A stretch of DNA of 64,000 nucleotides from Rhytidiadelphus loreus (Eukaryota; Streptophyta; Bryopsida; Hypnales; Hylocomiaceae). A model generated the notes under the pieces. The model saw nothing but the letters and a program-made list of their open reading frames with translations, searched no databases and was not told where the DNA came from. A program made the position numbers and the translations under genes. Positions 24,159 to 35,633 of this stretch are shown here, in pieces; position 1 is the stretch's first letter; the number at the start of each line of letters is the position of its first letter. The stretch spans positions 51,521,025 to 51,585,024 of the forward strand of contig OX344763.1 in the NCBI GenBank assembly GCA_947034895.1. The letters run 5' to 3'.

Positions 24159-24719
24159 TTTGGATTGCAAGGGCATTGTTTGATCCAAACTCCAACCCAG
24201 AGAATCCAAATTGTATCCTTATTCAATACTTTTGTCCAACATCAAGGAATTAGAATGTTCAGGATTTTTATACCGGATGGGACAACGAAAGAGGTCTACG
24301 TTAGAGGGTTGATGAAACCGAAGTTCCAGTTTGTCAACATACGGATGCTCTTATGACAGCGTGAAAGTCAAGGATCCAGAAAGACACTGTGGAGTGTATG
24401 ATCAAGTTCCCTACTGTAGGTTTGAATTTTGTTGGGTTTGATTTATAGTTCGGTATTGCTTGTATGTTTTGGAATGTATGTCTTGTTTATATAAATAAGA
24501 CTATTTAATTTCAATTTTAATGTATTTCTTTTATGTACTTCTCAGTTTAATGTTGTTCTTTTTTTTCCATCATTTTATTTTATTTTAAATAGCATTTATG
24601 TTATAAATATCTATGACATGTCTAGTTAAATTGAAAGTGTGAGGCAATTGAAAAAAATGGGTAGTGGGTATAACCACTTTGTTTTTGTTAACTGTATTAA
24701 GCACTTGTCACATTCTGAA

Positions 24720-24882
24720 TAGGAGGCCAGTTGGTTGTTACAACATTCCTGCCTGCATAATTCACTAGCAGTACCAAGTCATGCATGTCTCTCAGCCGCT
24801 CATACGAGTTCAACGGGAATCGAACCTGGACCACTTGAATGAGATAAACAACCCCTTACAACCAACCACAGAGCTCATGACT
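24720..24882 (-). mobile_element. Candidate tRNA-derived SINE
   Basis: On the minus strand a near-consensus pol III B box GGTTCGATTCC (24816-24826) follows an A-box-like TGGTTGGTTGTAAGG (24854-24868) at tRNA-like spacing. The surrounding sequence cannot fold into a normal tRNA cloverleaf and continues with unrelated sequence on the 3' side, as in plant SINEs. No poly(A) tail or target duplication is obvious, so the boundaries are approximate. Confidence 0.5.
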
Positions 24883-25085
24883 TATTGTTCTATATGGCAT
24901 GATCTTATGTATTTTAATAAAAATATTAGTCACTTACAAATTTAAGTCATGTTGATTAAGGATTTTGTATGTCACTCCACTTTCATTTTAATGGAAATTG
25001 CATTTAAAAAACTAATAATTCTATTAGTTGTCAACCTAAATTATTTCTTGAAAATCCATTTGTATTGGTATAAAAATCGACAATA

Positions 25086-26957
25086 TTATTTTGGGAGGGT
25101 CCAAAACTCCCCAAATTTTGAATATAACGTTCTAAGGGCGCAGCTATCTTGGTTCCAATTCTCTTTTTCATTGAAGTTCATCAACGTATCTAGATCAAAG
25201 AGCTCTCCATGTGTAGCGTTTGTAATGACTTTGCTCCACAAATTGTATACTTCGTTTGATGTAGTTATAATTTTGAGCTCGTTGATGAGCTTCAGCTTCT
25301 CCTCTGCACCTTTTCTCTTAGCGGCCATGTGATTTTTATTGACATTGATCATAGCAAAACATTGATGCATTGCTTTTTCAAATGCCAGCATAAAGTTCAG
25401 CACATTAGAATCATTCATCACGCATCTTTGAGGTGCAATCGATGAAGTTTATTACCATTAATAAATGAACGCAAAGCAGAAGGCAACCGTGCAATTCAGC
25501 TCATGACAACCTAATTTACACACCCGAAATTTTGTTGTCTCTCGAATGGTCTCTCTGGTCCTCTTCATGATTTGGACAGTGTCTAGAGCAGTTGCCTCCT
25601 TCAAGTTCTTTGGACTTTCCATCATCACTCACACTGTCTAGGCTCTAAGAATGTTTGTTGCCCAAGATGGTTGGATTGCTTGGAAGTAGTTAGTGCGGTT
25701 ATAGTATGTGGATATTGACCGCAACTGCTCAGCATCATTAGACTAGACTATGAAGCAATTCCACTTTTCAAATTGTGCACTAGTCTCTCGGTCAATGCCG
25801 CTTTCTTCTTCCAACATCAACCTACTTGCGGCAACGCTATGCTGGCCATTGATGATATAAAATAGGCCGCCTGCAATGTCTTCCTACTTTTTCGACTTCT
25901 TGACTTGGCCAACTAGCATGATGTAGAGGGTCTGCTGAGCACTCTTGTCAGGAATGTTGACAAGCCAATTCATCATGTTCCTGACGATTCTATCTTCCAT
26001 TACCCGGATGTTGAACTCAGCAGGTGCTTCAATCAGGTGCTCCAGTGGAAGTTCTTTCTTCATGTCAACAGGCAGAATGTATGTGCTTGAGCATGTCTTT
26101 TTGTATACCGCGTTGACAACCTTGTAATCTGGTTTGCGCTCTGTATTCAATCTCTGTGGTACATTAAACAACATATATGCGTAACTTAGTTCGCCTTCGC
26201 CTGACTACTTGGATGTCCTATCTGTAGGGGTTTTCGTAGACGTTGACGCTAGCGGACTCCCACATGCTCCATGGAATGGCGTTAGTGGAGGTTTTTTGTT
26301 TTTTGTACCACGACCTTGCGATCCTTGACCTTGGTTTCCTAGAGACAGTTGGCTTCTTTCCTGGCTTCTAGTATCCACCAAGATAGTACGAGAAGCCATG
26401 AACAATTTTTGCATGGCAAGCTTTTCCTTGAGGACCTCGAAAGAGTTCAATAATAATCTTAACTTCTCACACAACCTTTTTCCATTCAACATTGAACCAT
26501 CCTGATTGCAATAAGCCCCGTCGTCCACCTTCTTCTCTAGTTGTTTAATTTCATTGTTGTATGGGGTGGGCTCTAAACTCTTCAGGAGGGGCATCATGTT
26601 GAATGGGATCTTGTCGGAGTTTATAAGAATCATAAAATGGTACTGCTCATTACTAGGCAACCCCATCTTTGTGGTGACGCACCGTACTAGAATTAGCGGA
26701 TAGATATCATGGATGATGTCTTTCATTCTCTTTTTGAACGAGATTGGAATGTATATTGGAGCGTAATTGTACTTCATGTTGAAGTGGAAGTTGTATGTGA
26801 AGGGAATTATGGCTAGTCCCTAGGATTCGACTTGCTTAGGGTCCTTGAATTCCCAGTACTCTTTGTCGTTCATCATCTCATCTTCGTCGTCCACTTCAAT
26901 TACTTTTGTTGTGTTCTTTTTGAAGTAGACATTTAGATTTTTGATCTGGTCTTCCAT
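25086..26957 (-). pseudogene. Copy B: second DGQHR/ParB-like gene, 3'-truncated
   Basis: Clear paralogue of copy A. The ATG at 26957 follows a TTCGCAG acceptor in the same relation as in A. Shared blocks include 'EYWEFK', 'SLEPTPY.NEIK', 'IIPF', 'DKSAQQTLYIMLVG' and 'FYIINGQHS' (about 25855). Intron 1 begins at 25523 (GTGTGT) at the homologous place. Exon 2 starts at about 25425 and aligns through 'EEKLKLINEL' to 'NQDSC', after which similarity to A stops (about 25120), so the methyltransferase-like half is missing or diverged. Stops: TAG at about 26821 (A has Trp), TAG at about 26212, TAG in 'KSKK*EDI' (A has Trp), TAG in 'CFIV*SND' (A has Trp). These three comparisons give TGG to TAG. The A/B pair is diverged (roughly half the residues identical by eye), so they are separate old insertions or duplicates, not a recent copy. 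Confidence 0.65.
25490..25522. repeat. 33-bp palindrome at the 5' splice site of copy B intron 1
   Basis: Arms GTGCAATTCAG and CTAATTTACAC on the plus strand. On the minus strand the intron opens with GTGTGTAAATTAGG, i.e. directly with the palindrome, as in copy A intron 1. Confidence 0.65.
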
Positions 26958-27101
26958 TCTGCGAATGAACCAAGATTAGAAATTTTTTTACTAACCATCG
27001 ATGAACATATTTATGATAAAATTTAAGTTCATTGATTTTTTAGCTGTCTAGCCGGATACCTTGGCTGATTGTGGTGTTATATTTATCATGTGTTTAAATA
27101 A

Positions 27102-27794
27102 GCAGTTTAGGTAGGTGCGACCTGAATTGCACACTGCCATTCTATGGTTCCATTGCCTTGTGATTTGTTGATATCGGATGATAGTTGAAAATGATCTTGT
27201 TTGAAATTCAACATTTTTTATCAGTTGGGACGTGTGTATATTTTCAAAACATTATGTAGGAAGTTCTATATAGGATTCATTGTTCTGTAGAGGTGCTCCT
27301 TCATTTTAGGTTGGACTAACCTGAATTGCATAGTATTTCCGATAAGCTTATTTTTTATAAAGCATTGGATGTTAATTGTGGTTATAGTTTATTGTTATAG
27401 TTTATTCTTTGGATATGTTTGTGATTCAGCTTCTTTGTTGTATGCGAATTAGGATGTAATGATCTAGTGTACACACAGTTAGGTTTGAGCGCATTAGAGT
27501 TTTTTAATTTTCTAGAAGATTTATCCTGGGTTTTTTAATACATGTGCTCGTGCAGTTCAGGTCACGTCGACCTGATTTGCACAATGCTGACTAACTTGTA
27601 TTGTGTTTAATTCTGTTCTCTTTTTTCTTTTTTCTTATAATTGACTTGAATGTTTCGTGTGCAATTTAGCTCGGGCCAACCTAAATTGTACTAGGTTGGC
27701 AAATGAAAAATGTGCTCACTTTTATTGTCCTGGATCATCGACTTCTATTATTGTATAGCTTGTGCATTTCAAGTTGGGCCGACTTGAACTGCAC
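27102..27794. repeat. Five 29-33-bp palindromes in the leader of copy B
   Basis: Sites at 27102-27130, 27301-27330, 27550-27582, 27659-27691 and 27762-27794. Consensus arms are GTGCAATTCAGGT and ACCTGAATTGCAC around a GC-rich centre such as 'cgggcc'. They lie 140-830 bases upstream of the acceptor before the copy B ATG. The outer half GTGCA-N-TTYAG matches the outer half of the gene C sites, while the inner half differs (GGT versus CGC). Confidence 0.7.
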
Positions 27795-30071
27795 AAGACA
27801 AGAATGGATTTGTGCTCTCTTTTACACTTACCCATGGACTACTAAACCCTAAAAATTTCCATGTTGCTACAATACTAGTACCCTAGTATTACTATTGTTA
27901 TATTATGTTGTTAGTACTATTGTTACTGTGTTGTACGGATACCTTGTCGATTGTTATTTGTAGCACAATACTTCGAAAGGTTTAGGATTTTGTATACAGA
28001 CCTTGAAGGTAGACACATGAGTTCTACTTCACTTTAGTCTCCTGAAAATCAGTTGGCAAAATAGCAATCTGCAAAACGAAGATAAAGATAAATTTGGAAC
28101 GATATGAATTGAGACATAAGCAATTGCAAAGCTTGCCTAGTTTTAATTGCAAAATGCGCATAATGATTCCTCTACATGCTGAATCATAGTTATTAGATCC
28201 CAATCACCAAAAGAAACACAATTAAAGAAAGCAAAGATTGCGTTCAATGCGCAAGTAGCGAAATTCAAAACTAAAACTAAAAAGAATCCACACATTCAAA
28301 AATCATATTCCAGAATATTTCATCCCTACCAAAATCCCAACAATTGTGAAGCATGGAAACAAAAAGCATAGAAACAACAAATCCCAAATTTCAATTACAA
28401 CAAATCTAAACCAGCACTCAACATAGTCGTTCTCAATTTTTAATACTCGCTCCATACTCATTCCATTCCATTCTCGGGTGAAAGTACACTACAGTTGCCC
28501 CCCGGGCTCAAAGTACAACCCAATGCAAACTATACAACCTGTACGATTTTGGTATGCTGCATATTCTGGCAGTTTCTGTGGACTTTTGACAAAAGTGTCC
28601 GTGAGTTTGGGTCCGTGAATTCGGAACTTTAGTAGGGTTTGTGAATTCGGGGTATCTGTAGCCGGCAACAAGCTGCTTTGGTTGCTGTGGTTTTGGTGCT
28701 TAGGTGTTTTGCGATGGTTTTAGGGTTGTGGTTCAAGGGTGCATATTAGTTTTGGTGCATGTTTGGTGTTTAGGGTTATTAGTTTGACGTCAGATTTGAT
28801 GTGCCGGATTCAATATGATAAGACCTCGTAGAAGGGCAGAGGATTACAATGTGGTGAGGGAGGATCTCAAAGACGAGGAGGCAAAGATGCATTGTAGACG
28901 TCGTCAGTTGGTGAAGGAGAGAGGAGTAGCAGTTGTTCATATACATTTGAAGGATTTCCAAAGTAATTTGCACTCAATTATCATAGAATCATCTGTTGTT
29001 TTTAATGCGTTCTCTCCATTCTATTGGATGACTTCTCTTTAATCTACTCAGAGTATAGGGTCTATCATCTTTCATTGTCAATTAGAATTGAGATCTTAGC
29101 TTACGATTTCATATTTGCGTTATAATAATTTTTGTACTCATGACTCATATGCACACAAATATGGTTTTAGAGTGGTGGAGGGAGAACTAATATTTGATTG
29201 GATTGCTTCTATTTATTGGACAAAATGGACAAGTGAATACTATTGTTGTATCAACACAGATTATAGGTCTTTTTTTATTTTATCTATTGCAATTTTTGTC
29301 ATTTGAATAGGTTGTTCAAAAGAGAAACTAAAGAAACTCTTAAGTCTAGCTCTTGATTTCAAAGAAGTCAGTGTACTATCTGCAAGCGTTAAATTTTAAG
29401 CATTTCAGGAAACATCAACGTCCAAGTAAGGCAACATTGCGTACTACCTAGGATTCTTTAGTATGCCACGTATGTCTAGTACTATTGTGATAAGGAGCAG
29501 CAAGGCACTATATGAGCAAGCCTTTACAATCTCGTATGATTAAGTTAATCAATGAAGGTTTGTATCTTTTAGTTTCATTCTATTTCCTTTTAGTTCCAAT
29601 TCAATGTTGTTTGAATTCCTTTTAGTTTAATTCCTTTTAGTCGTATCCTTCAAGCCTTCGTATTTCAAGTGCTCACTTTCTGTACTTTGGCAAGACTAGA
29701 GTTGAAGTTTGGGATATACTTTTTTTAAAAGAACTATGTAAGTTACCTCATCTCCTAATACATCATCAATTTTTGTATTGGTTCATCTACTAATTTTGTA
29801 CTAAGGGGTACCGGTTGTACTCACCAAAGTACAAGGTTCAGAGTTCTTGAACTACAATTAGTTCAAAGAATGTAGTATTTAGAATGTGTACTTACATGTT
29901 ATACTTCTAGTATCTACCTTAGTTCAAATAATGTAGTGTTTGGAGTGTGTATACTTACATGTTATATTTCTAGTACTTACCTTAGTACTAATGCACATTT
30001 TTGTGTACATGTACATGTATGTTTCTATGTACATTTAATCTGACCTTACATGGTTCAGAGTCTTCGAACTA
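27795..30071. other. Non-coding; TTGTA/GTAC-rich in its last part
   Basis: No gene supported; short frames at 28815-29042 and 28489-28671 lack any recognisable motif. From about 29,700 'gtac', 'tgtagta' and 'acaattagttcaaag' words become frequent and lead into the 52-bp array. Confidence 0.4.
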
Positions 30072-30330
30072 CAATTAGTTCAAAGAATGTAGTGATTGTT
30101 TTGTTTGTAGTAGGACAACTTCACAATTAGTTCAAAGAGTGTATTAATTGTATTGTTGTAGTAGGACAGCTTCACAATTAGTTTAAAGAGTGTATTGATT
30201 GTACTGTTTGTAGTAGGACAACTTCATAATTAGTTCAAAGAGTGTATTGATTGTACCATTTGTAGTAGGACAACTTCACAATTAGTTCGAAAAGTGTATT
30301 GATTGTACCATTTGTAGTATGACAACTTCA
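30072..30330. repeat. 52-bp tandem repeat, about five units
   Basis: 'caattagttcaaag' recurs at 30072, 30124, 30175, 30227 and 30279 (steps 52, 51, 52, 52) with 'tgtagtaggacaacttca' between. A further diverged match to the flank occurs at about 30,430-30,500. Confidence 0.85.
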
Positions 30331-30633
30331 TTTGTACCAATAGTGGTGAGTGAAAGGAATGTTTGTACAATGTTGTAGTACCATCTTATGGGTGGACAAT
30401 ACAAAGAATACTAATTGTTATCAAGGTACATGGTTCAAAGTTCTCAGACTACAATTAGTTCCAAGAATGTAGTGTTTGTAGTGTGTGTACTTACATGTGA
30501 TACTTGTAGTATATGTACTTGTACGTTTCTCTGTACGTTGAGTCCGAACTTTCGTACCATTTGTACTGATAGTACTACAAAATGTTAATCACTTTCTTCT
30601 TTGTTTTGCTCTGCCGTTTTAGAGATCATTAGG

Positions 30634-30890
30634 ATGTCTCTCCTTCCCAAATACTAGACTGACCTATGGCGGTACCTTGCAGAGGTTGATAGGGAGGTGG
30701 AAAGGCGGAAGGGAAAGTTTCTATCTTTTTCTTTTGATGAATTGAAGGAGCTTCTAATTACAAGAGATGACAATCAATTAGAATGAATCGCAGTTGCAAA
30801 TTATGAATTTAAGGTTATGGAGGCGTATATGGGACTTCAATATTTATCCAAGAGGGACGGACTTCAATACAACGAGCTCTAGGGATGATA
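30634..30890 (+). pseudogene. Short coding relic, unknown family
   Basis: ATG at 30634 lies 11 bases after an acceptor-like CCGTTTTAG, the arrangement seen in other genes here. The frame reads 'WRYLAEVDREVERRKGKF', 'SFDELKELLI' and 'AVANYEFKVMEAY', which looks like real helical protein, and is broken by TAG near 30652, TGA near 30785 and TAG at about 30880. No family recognised. Confidence 0.35.
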
Positions 30891-32129
30891 GCTATGAGGA
30901 GCTACATTTCGACGACTTGAAATTTTCTATGTACTATTCTAACAAGGAACTATGATACTTTTTCATCACTTAGGAGGGATATTCACTTGAATCACAACAG
31001 ATCGTTGACGTTGTAGTATAGGCTACAGAGGCAGTAGGGTCAAGATACCTCCTCGTGTAACCCCGCTAGAAGCAATATTTGTTTAGGCTTTAGGGTTGGT
31101 TTGATTGTTGCAACATCAAGTGTGTGGAGGGACTTGTGACAAGGTATTGTTGAAGAGGGAGGTCGTTGCCGTTGTAGATAGGCTTGCATTCCATAGAATC
31201 CAAGAAGTGGAGATGTCAGCATAGGTATTTGTAGTAGTGGGAATTATTATCAGTAGTGTTGCAAGCCTTAGCGAATTTGTATATAAAAGTGCGATGTTGA
31301 TTCTTGAGTAGCTAGTCCGGTGTAGAGGAGAAAAATGTGTCTTTATTTTTAGCCTAAGGATTGCACAGTTAGAAGATAAAGTGATTTTGAGGGTTTAGCA
31401 CTCTGTCAAGGACCGACTTAGTTAGTTGACGATGGAGAATACAAATGTTTTTTGAGCTCGTTCACATTTACGGTTGTAAAGTGCCTTCTCACTTCAATTG
31501 TATGTCTATATCTTCAGCCTTCGTATTTCGTGTTTAGTGAGATTTTAAAAAAAATACAACCATACAAAAGTTGTGAATCAATTAATTTACACAATACATG
31601 GTCAATTCTAAGCTTTCAATACGTTCATACATTGTCTGCCTATGACAATTTAATTTCATCAATAAATGTGTTTCATCTTCATAAAATGTACATGTAAATA
31701 TACATAATTTATAAGTCCATGTTCTCTCGATAGTTTGCAACACATGCATGAACTATACTCTTTGTACAATTAGGTACAAAATGTAACAGATGTGCTCTGA
31801 GTACCAAGAGCTATACCAGATGTACCATGACACTATGCACCTTTTGCTGTCACGTAGCTTCGTGAGTTCATGCTGAACATGTCTTTGAACGTGTTGCCTT
31901 CTACAAGCATCACAAACATTAACATGTAATGGAAAGCTACCCAGACATATGAGACTGCTGTGAATATGGTATTGCAACAAAATTTTGAAAAATGTCAATA
32001 CCCACCACTAGTTAATTTTGTTAGAAATCCACCAAAGAAGATTTTCTACAGTGAAAGCTTCTCCACAATTAATTTCCACATCTTTGGTCATTTGACAATA
32101 AGAGATTAGTGATGTGATGAAGTAGGGGA
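30891..32129. other. Non-coding, no gene supported
   Basis: A few protein-like stretches ('RVKIPPRVTPLEAIF', near 31040-31075) carry several stops and may belong to the relic upstream. Nothing recognisable. Confidence 0.3.
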
Positions 32130-32745
32130 TTTCAATTACTTTGTCAAGGTAATGAGTGCTACCACACTTACAATGGAAGGGCATTACAACATCTACAACA
32201 TTGACTTCTGGCTTTTCAAAGCTACAACCATAATCCTAAGTGAGCTCTTCATACGCTGAAATGTTTTCTTGGGTCCTCATTGCCTACTTTGATGCCTACT
32301 TTGACGAGCACATCAATGAAGTTGGCATCTTCACACCTACAAAAAACAACAACTAAGATTTGACACAACACAAGGACCGTCAACCATCATATTGTAGATT
32401 ATTTATTAAAATCACAAGGCACAAGTAGTAGATATCTGTAGTTTAGAAAACGACTGACATTTCCTTTAATAGTGCTATCTATGCACAATGCCACATCATT
32501 GGTCGCAAACTCCTTGGATTTCCAATTAGCGTTAGTGCTAGCGTGAACAATTTTGATTTTCCCAATTTTTCCAAAGCCCTCCATTGCATGAGCTCAGCAT
32601 TTGTAACGATCTTTCCAACATATTCAAAGAAAAAAGTACCCTTTGAAACTTTTTCTTTGCCTACAATCCCCAACCCTTCTATCTAGTCCAAATAACTTCT
32701 TGGAAATGCATAATCCTCTCTAAACCACTCTATTGCCACAAGAAC
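32130..32745 (-). pseudogene. SUVR-like SET-domain histone H3K9 methyltransferase relic
   Basis: Read on the minus strand: 'CGNRVV*RG' (pre-SET/SET boundary, 32740), then 'GTFFFEYVGKIVTNAEL' (matching KG.F.CEYVGEI.TN.EL), a frameshift, 'FATNDVALCIDSTIKGNVSRFLNYR' in parts (matching the D.T..GNV.RF.NH.C motif that binds S-adenosylmethionine), a splice junction, 'CEDANFIDV', 'YEELT*DYG' (matching EELTWDYG) and 'FHCKCGSTHY' (post-SET Cys cluster). Order, the intron after NHR and the ELTWDYG form match plant SUVR proteins, which methylate histone H3 Lys9. It is dead: TAG for Gln and TAG for Trp, two frameshifts, and the expected donor after 'AACTACAG' reads AT instead of GT, while the acceptor TTTTGTAG at about 32341 is intact. 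Pre-SET and upstream domains are absent. Confidence 0.72.
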
Positions 32746-32825
32746 TACTACAAGTGCAAAATGTACAAATTACACTACAAGTACAATAATAAAACCATAT
32801 TGACCATTAAATACTAGCACCCTAA

Positions 32826-33320
32826 CACTTGTACAAACTATACAAATTGTATTACAACAAGTACAACAACAAGTACAACAACAAGTACAACAAGAATGAC
32901 CATACTAAACATTAAGTACTAACATGATAAACACCTATATGAATTGTACAAATTATATTACAACAAGTACAACAAGAAGGACCATACTAAACATTAAGTA
33001 CTAACAGGATAAACACCTATACAAACTATACAAATTATATTACAACAAGTACAACAAGAAGGACCATACTAAACATTAAGTACTAACAAGATAAACACCT
33101 AATTATACGAACTATACAAATTATATTACAACAAGTACAACAAGAAGGACTATACTAAACATTAAGTACTAACAGGATAAACACCTATACAAACTATACA
33201 AATTATATTACAACAAGTACAACAAGAAGGACCATACTAAACATTAAGTACTAACAAGATAAACACCTAATTATACGAACTATACAAATTATATTACAAC
33301 AAGTTCAACAAGAAGGACTA
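32826..33320. repeat. Tandem array, alternating 82/86-bp units (168-bp higher-order repeat)
   Basis: 'caaattatattacaacaag' recurs at about 32949, 33031, 33117, 33199 and 33285, with steps 82, 86, 82, 86. The longer units carry 'aattatacgaac'. An earlier diverged unit with a (acaacaagt)n expansion begins near 32,830. Confidence 0.85.
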
Positions 33321-35633
33321 TATTGAATATGTAAGTACAAATCAAAACCCAGAAAATATGCGGGTAACAATGTATCCGGAACATCATCAACCTATACAAA
33401 CTTGTATTACAAAAATACATAAAATACAATTGCAAGGGAAATAGTAAACATCAAAAACAGATCAAGTACAAATCAGTGCACTCCAAACATCCATCAGTAA
33501 GCGTGCTCCTCTTGCAAAGCACACACCTGCAAGCACATCTTCACAACTCGCTAGCACTCCAAATTTGTGCCTCCTCCAAGCTAACCTCTTTCCCTTGCAA
33601 CCTCTTCATTTTGATACAATGTGTACAAATTTATACACACAATACAACTCGGAAGTGGAGTTTGGTCACTAACTTCTTCCACACCCCGAACTACAATTTG
33701 CGCATCAGATTAGACCACTAGAAAACTCACAACAAAACAATGACATGGAGATCTTAACTCTAAACCCAATGCATTCTTTTCAAGAGGAAAAAAGTAGTAA
33801 ACTAGTGGCAAATTAATTCAAATAATGGACCGGTATAACAAAATCATAGGGAAGGAAAGACGCAAAGTAGTGGGGAGTAAGGACACACCTTAATCTGGCT
33901 TAAGAGAATAATACACCTCTGAAAACCTCCAAAAATATTACAAGTAACTATACCAAATTTGTACACAAGAGGTGGATGGGAACTAAATGCACAAGAAAAT
34001 GATACAACGCGTATAAATTGTATACATAGTACAACTCGAAAGTGGATTTTAGAGACATGGTTCTTCTACAGCCTGAAGCGACATTCACGCATTGGAGTGT
34101 GGGCCACAAGGACTGTGATACAACAAAATGGCATTAAAATCTAAATCCTAAACAAAGAGGAAGATAACCTATTACAATAAGATCACAGGACGAGTAATGA
34201 AGTGCAGAAAAGCACCTACTATTACGACAAAATCATAGAACAAAAACTGAATTAGGCACCTCCAAAAGCAACACTCGTAGTAGCAGGCTTTTAAATGCAA
34301 TGCATGTTGACAGCTGGAATTGGGATTTTCACGCACGGAAAACCACCCTAAATAAAAACATAACACACTTGGAATAAGATGGAGGTGCACAAGCTGTAAA
34401 ATTGTCTACAGCAACAAAACAACAAGAGAACGGAAAACAATATAGGACACAACAAAATGAAAACATAGTGCACACTCAAGTCACCTTGCCGTATTTGCGC
34501 AACACATCATTCCAAATGTCAATACAACAAACCCTCTTTTTTCACTCTCCGCACCATTCGTAAGTCATGGCAAGCAGCAAAGGGCGTGAAACATAGATGC
34601 AACAAAACCAACAACAATTACACGGACTTCACAAAATACAAAGGATCCACACTTGAGGTCACACGATGAGAGAGACGCTCCTGCCCCAACCTATCACCGA
34701 TCTTCTTGGTATTCCAACTGGGTACCACCAGTCACGTCTTGGTTGGATGTGACTGCTTGCTTCCAAAAAATCAGTAAAAAACTAAAAATCATGACAAAGG
34801 CAGCTCGTAAGCTCTATAGTTTCCAGGTGCAAGGTACCAACAACGTCATGCTTCTTCCAATGACCTCACTACCGGAATTGACTACTCTAGCTCTCTTGAT
34901 TTGAACTTTCTCTCTTCTTCAACATAGATGGATGACTCTATGAACCTAAAATGAACATGAAGTAGATGGCTCATGATTCTAGTTTGCTCTCCATCATCTA
35001 CTGGAAAGACGAGAGGAATATTAAAACCATCTACACGAATGCAAGCCATCTTCAACAGTACACACACATACACAGAAGAATGCAAAAGAAAGAAGAAACT
35101 TGACTGTGCCACATGAAGGACAACTGATCATCTTCAAGCATTTACATGTTGCGGCACCTTTATCGTGAGTGAAAGAAGTGGGAAGTAAGATGTTAGCAAG
35201 TAGTTCAATATGTCCTGTCAGGTAATTGAGCATCTGCCACACGACCTTCTGAACACAACACTAGCAAAGCCATTTATAAATGTATTAAATGCATAGTTCG
35301 GCTATGTCAGGCATCCTCTAAATGAGTTAGGTGACTCTATGAATTACAGTTTAATGAGTGTACCAAAAAGTTATTGCGCCAAAATGCCACACATCATACA
35401 TATTTATATTAGAATGTAGCAACAAGGCAGAAGTCAGTGTCATAGTGCTATTAATATTAACTTTATTTCAAATGTTGACGGCGCATTCAAATCATTGTCA
35501 GATTTATTAGTTGTCAATTTCTGATGGACGCATTTGTCAACAACCTACTATAGGCTAACACGTTGTACGCTAAACCGGCATGTCTTGGAAAGGGATATAA
35601 GCTCAAGCCAATTCTCAACAACACTTGTCTTTG
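33321..35633. other. Non-coding; one weak small ORF
   Basis: The minus-strand frame from ATG 35049 to 34882 ('MACIRVDGFNIPLVFPVDD') is short and unsupported. The minus-strand 'CKCLKMISCPSCGTV' near 35,110-35,140 hints at a former Cys-rich exon, but no family is recognised. The rest is AT-rich. Confidence 0.3.

Noticed and set aside
24760..24882. Functional tRNA gene
   Set aside because: A and B boxes are present but the acceptor, D and anticodon stems do not pair; a tRNA-derived SINE fits better.
1..27000. Reassigned genetic code (TAG as sense codon)
   Set aside because: TAG dominates the internal stops, but TAA, TGA, frameshifts and a lost splice donor occur too, and paralogues show Trp, Gln or Arg at those codons; decay explains it.
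28489..28671. Small minus-strand protein
   Set aside because: Short, no start context or neighbours, no recognisable motif.
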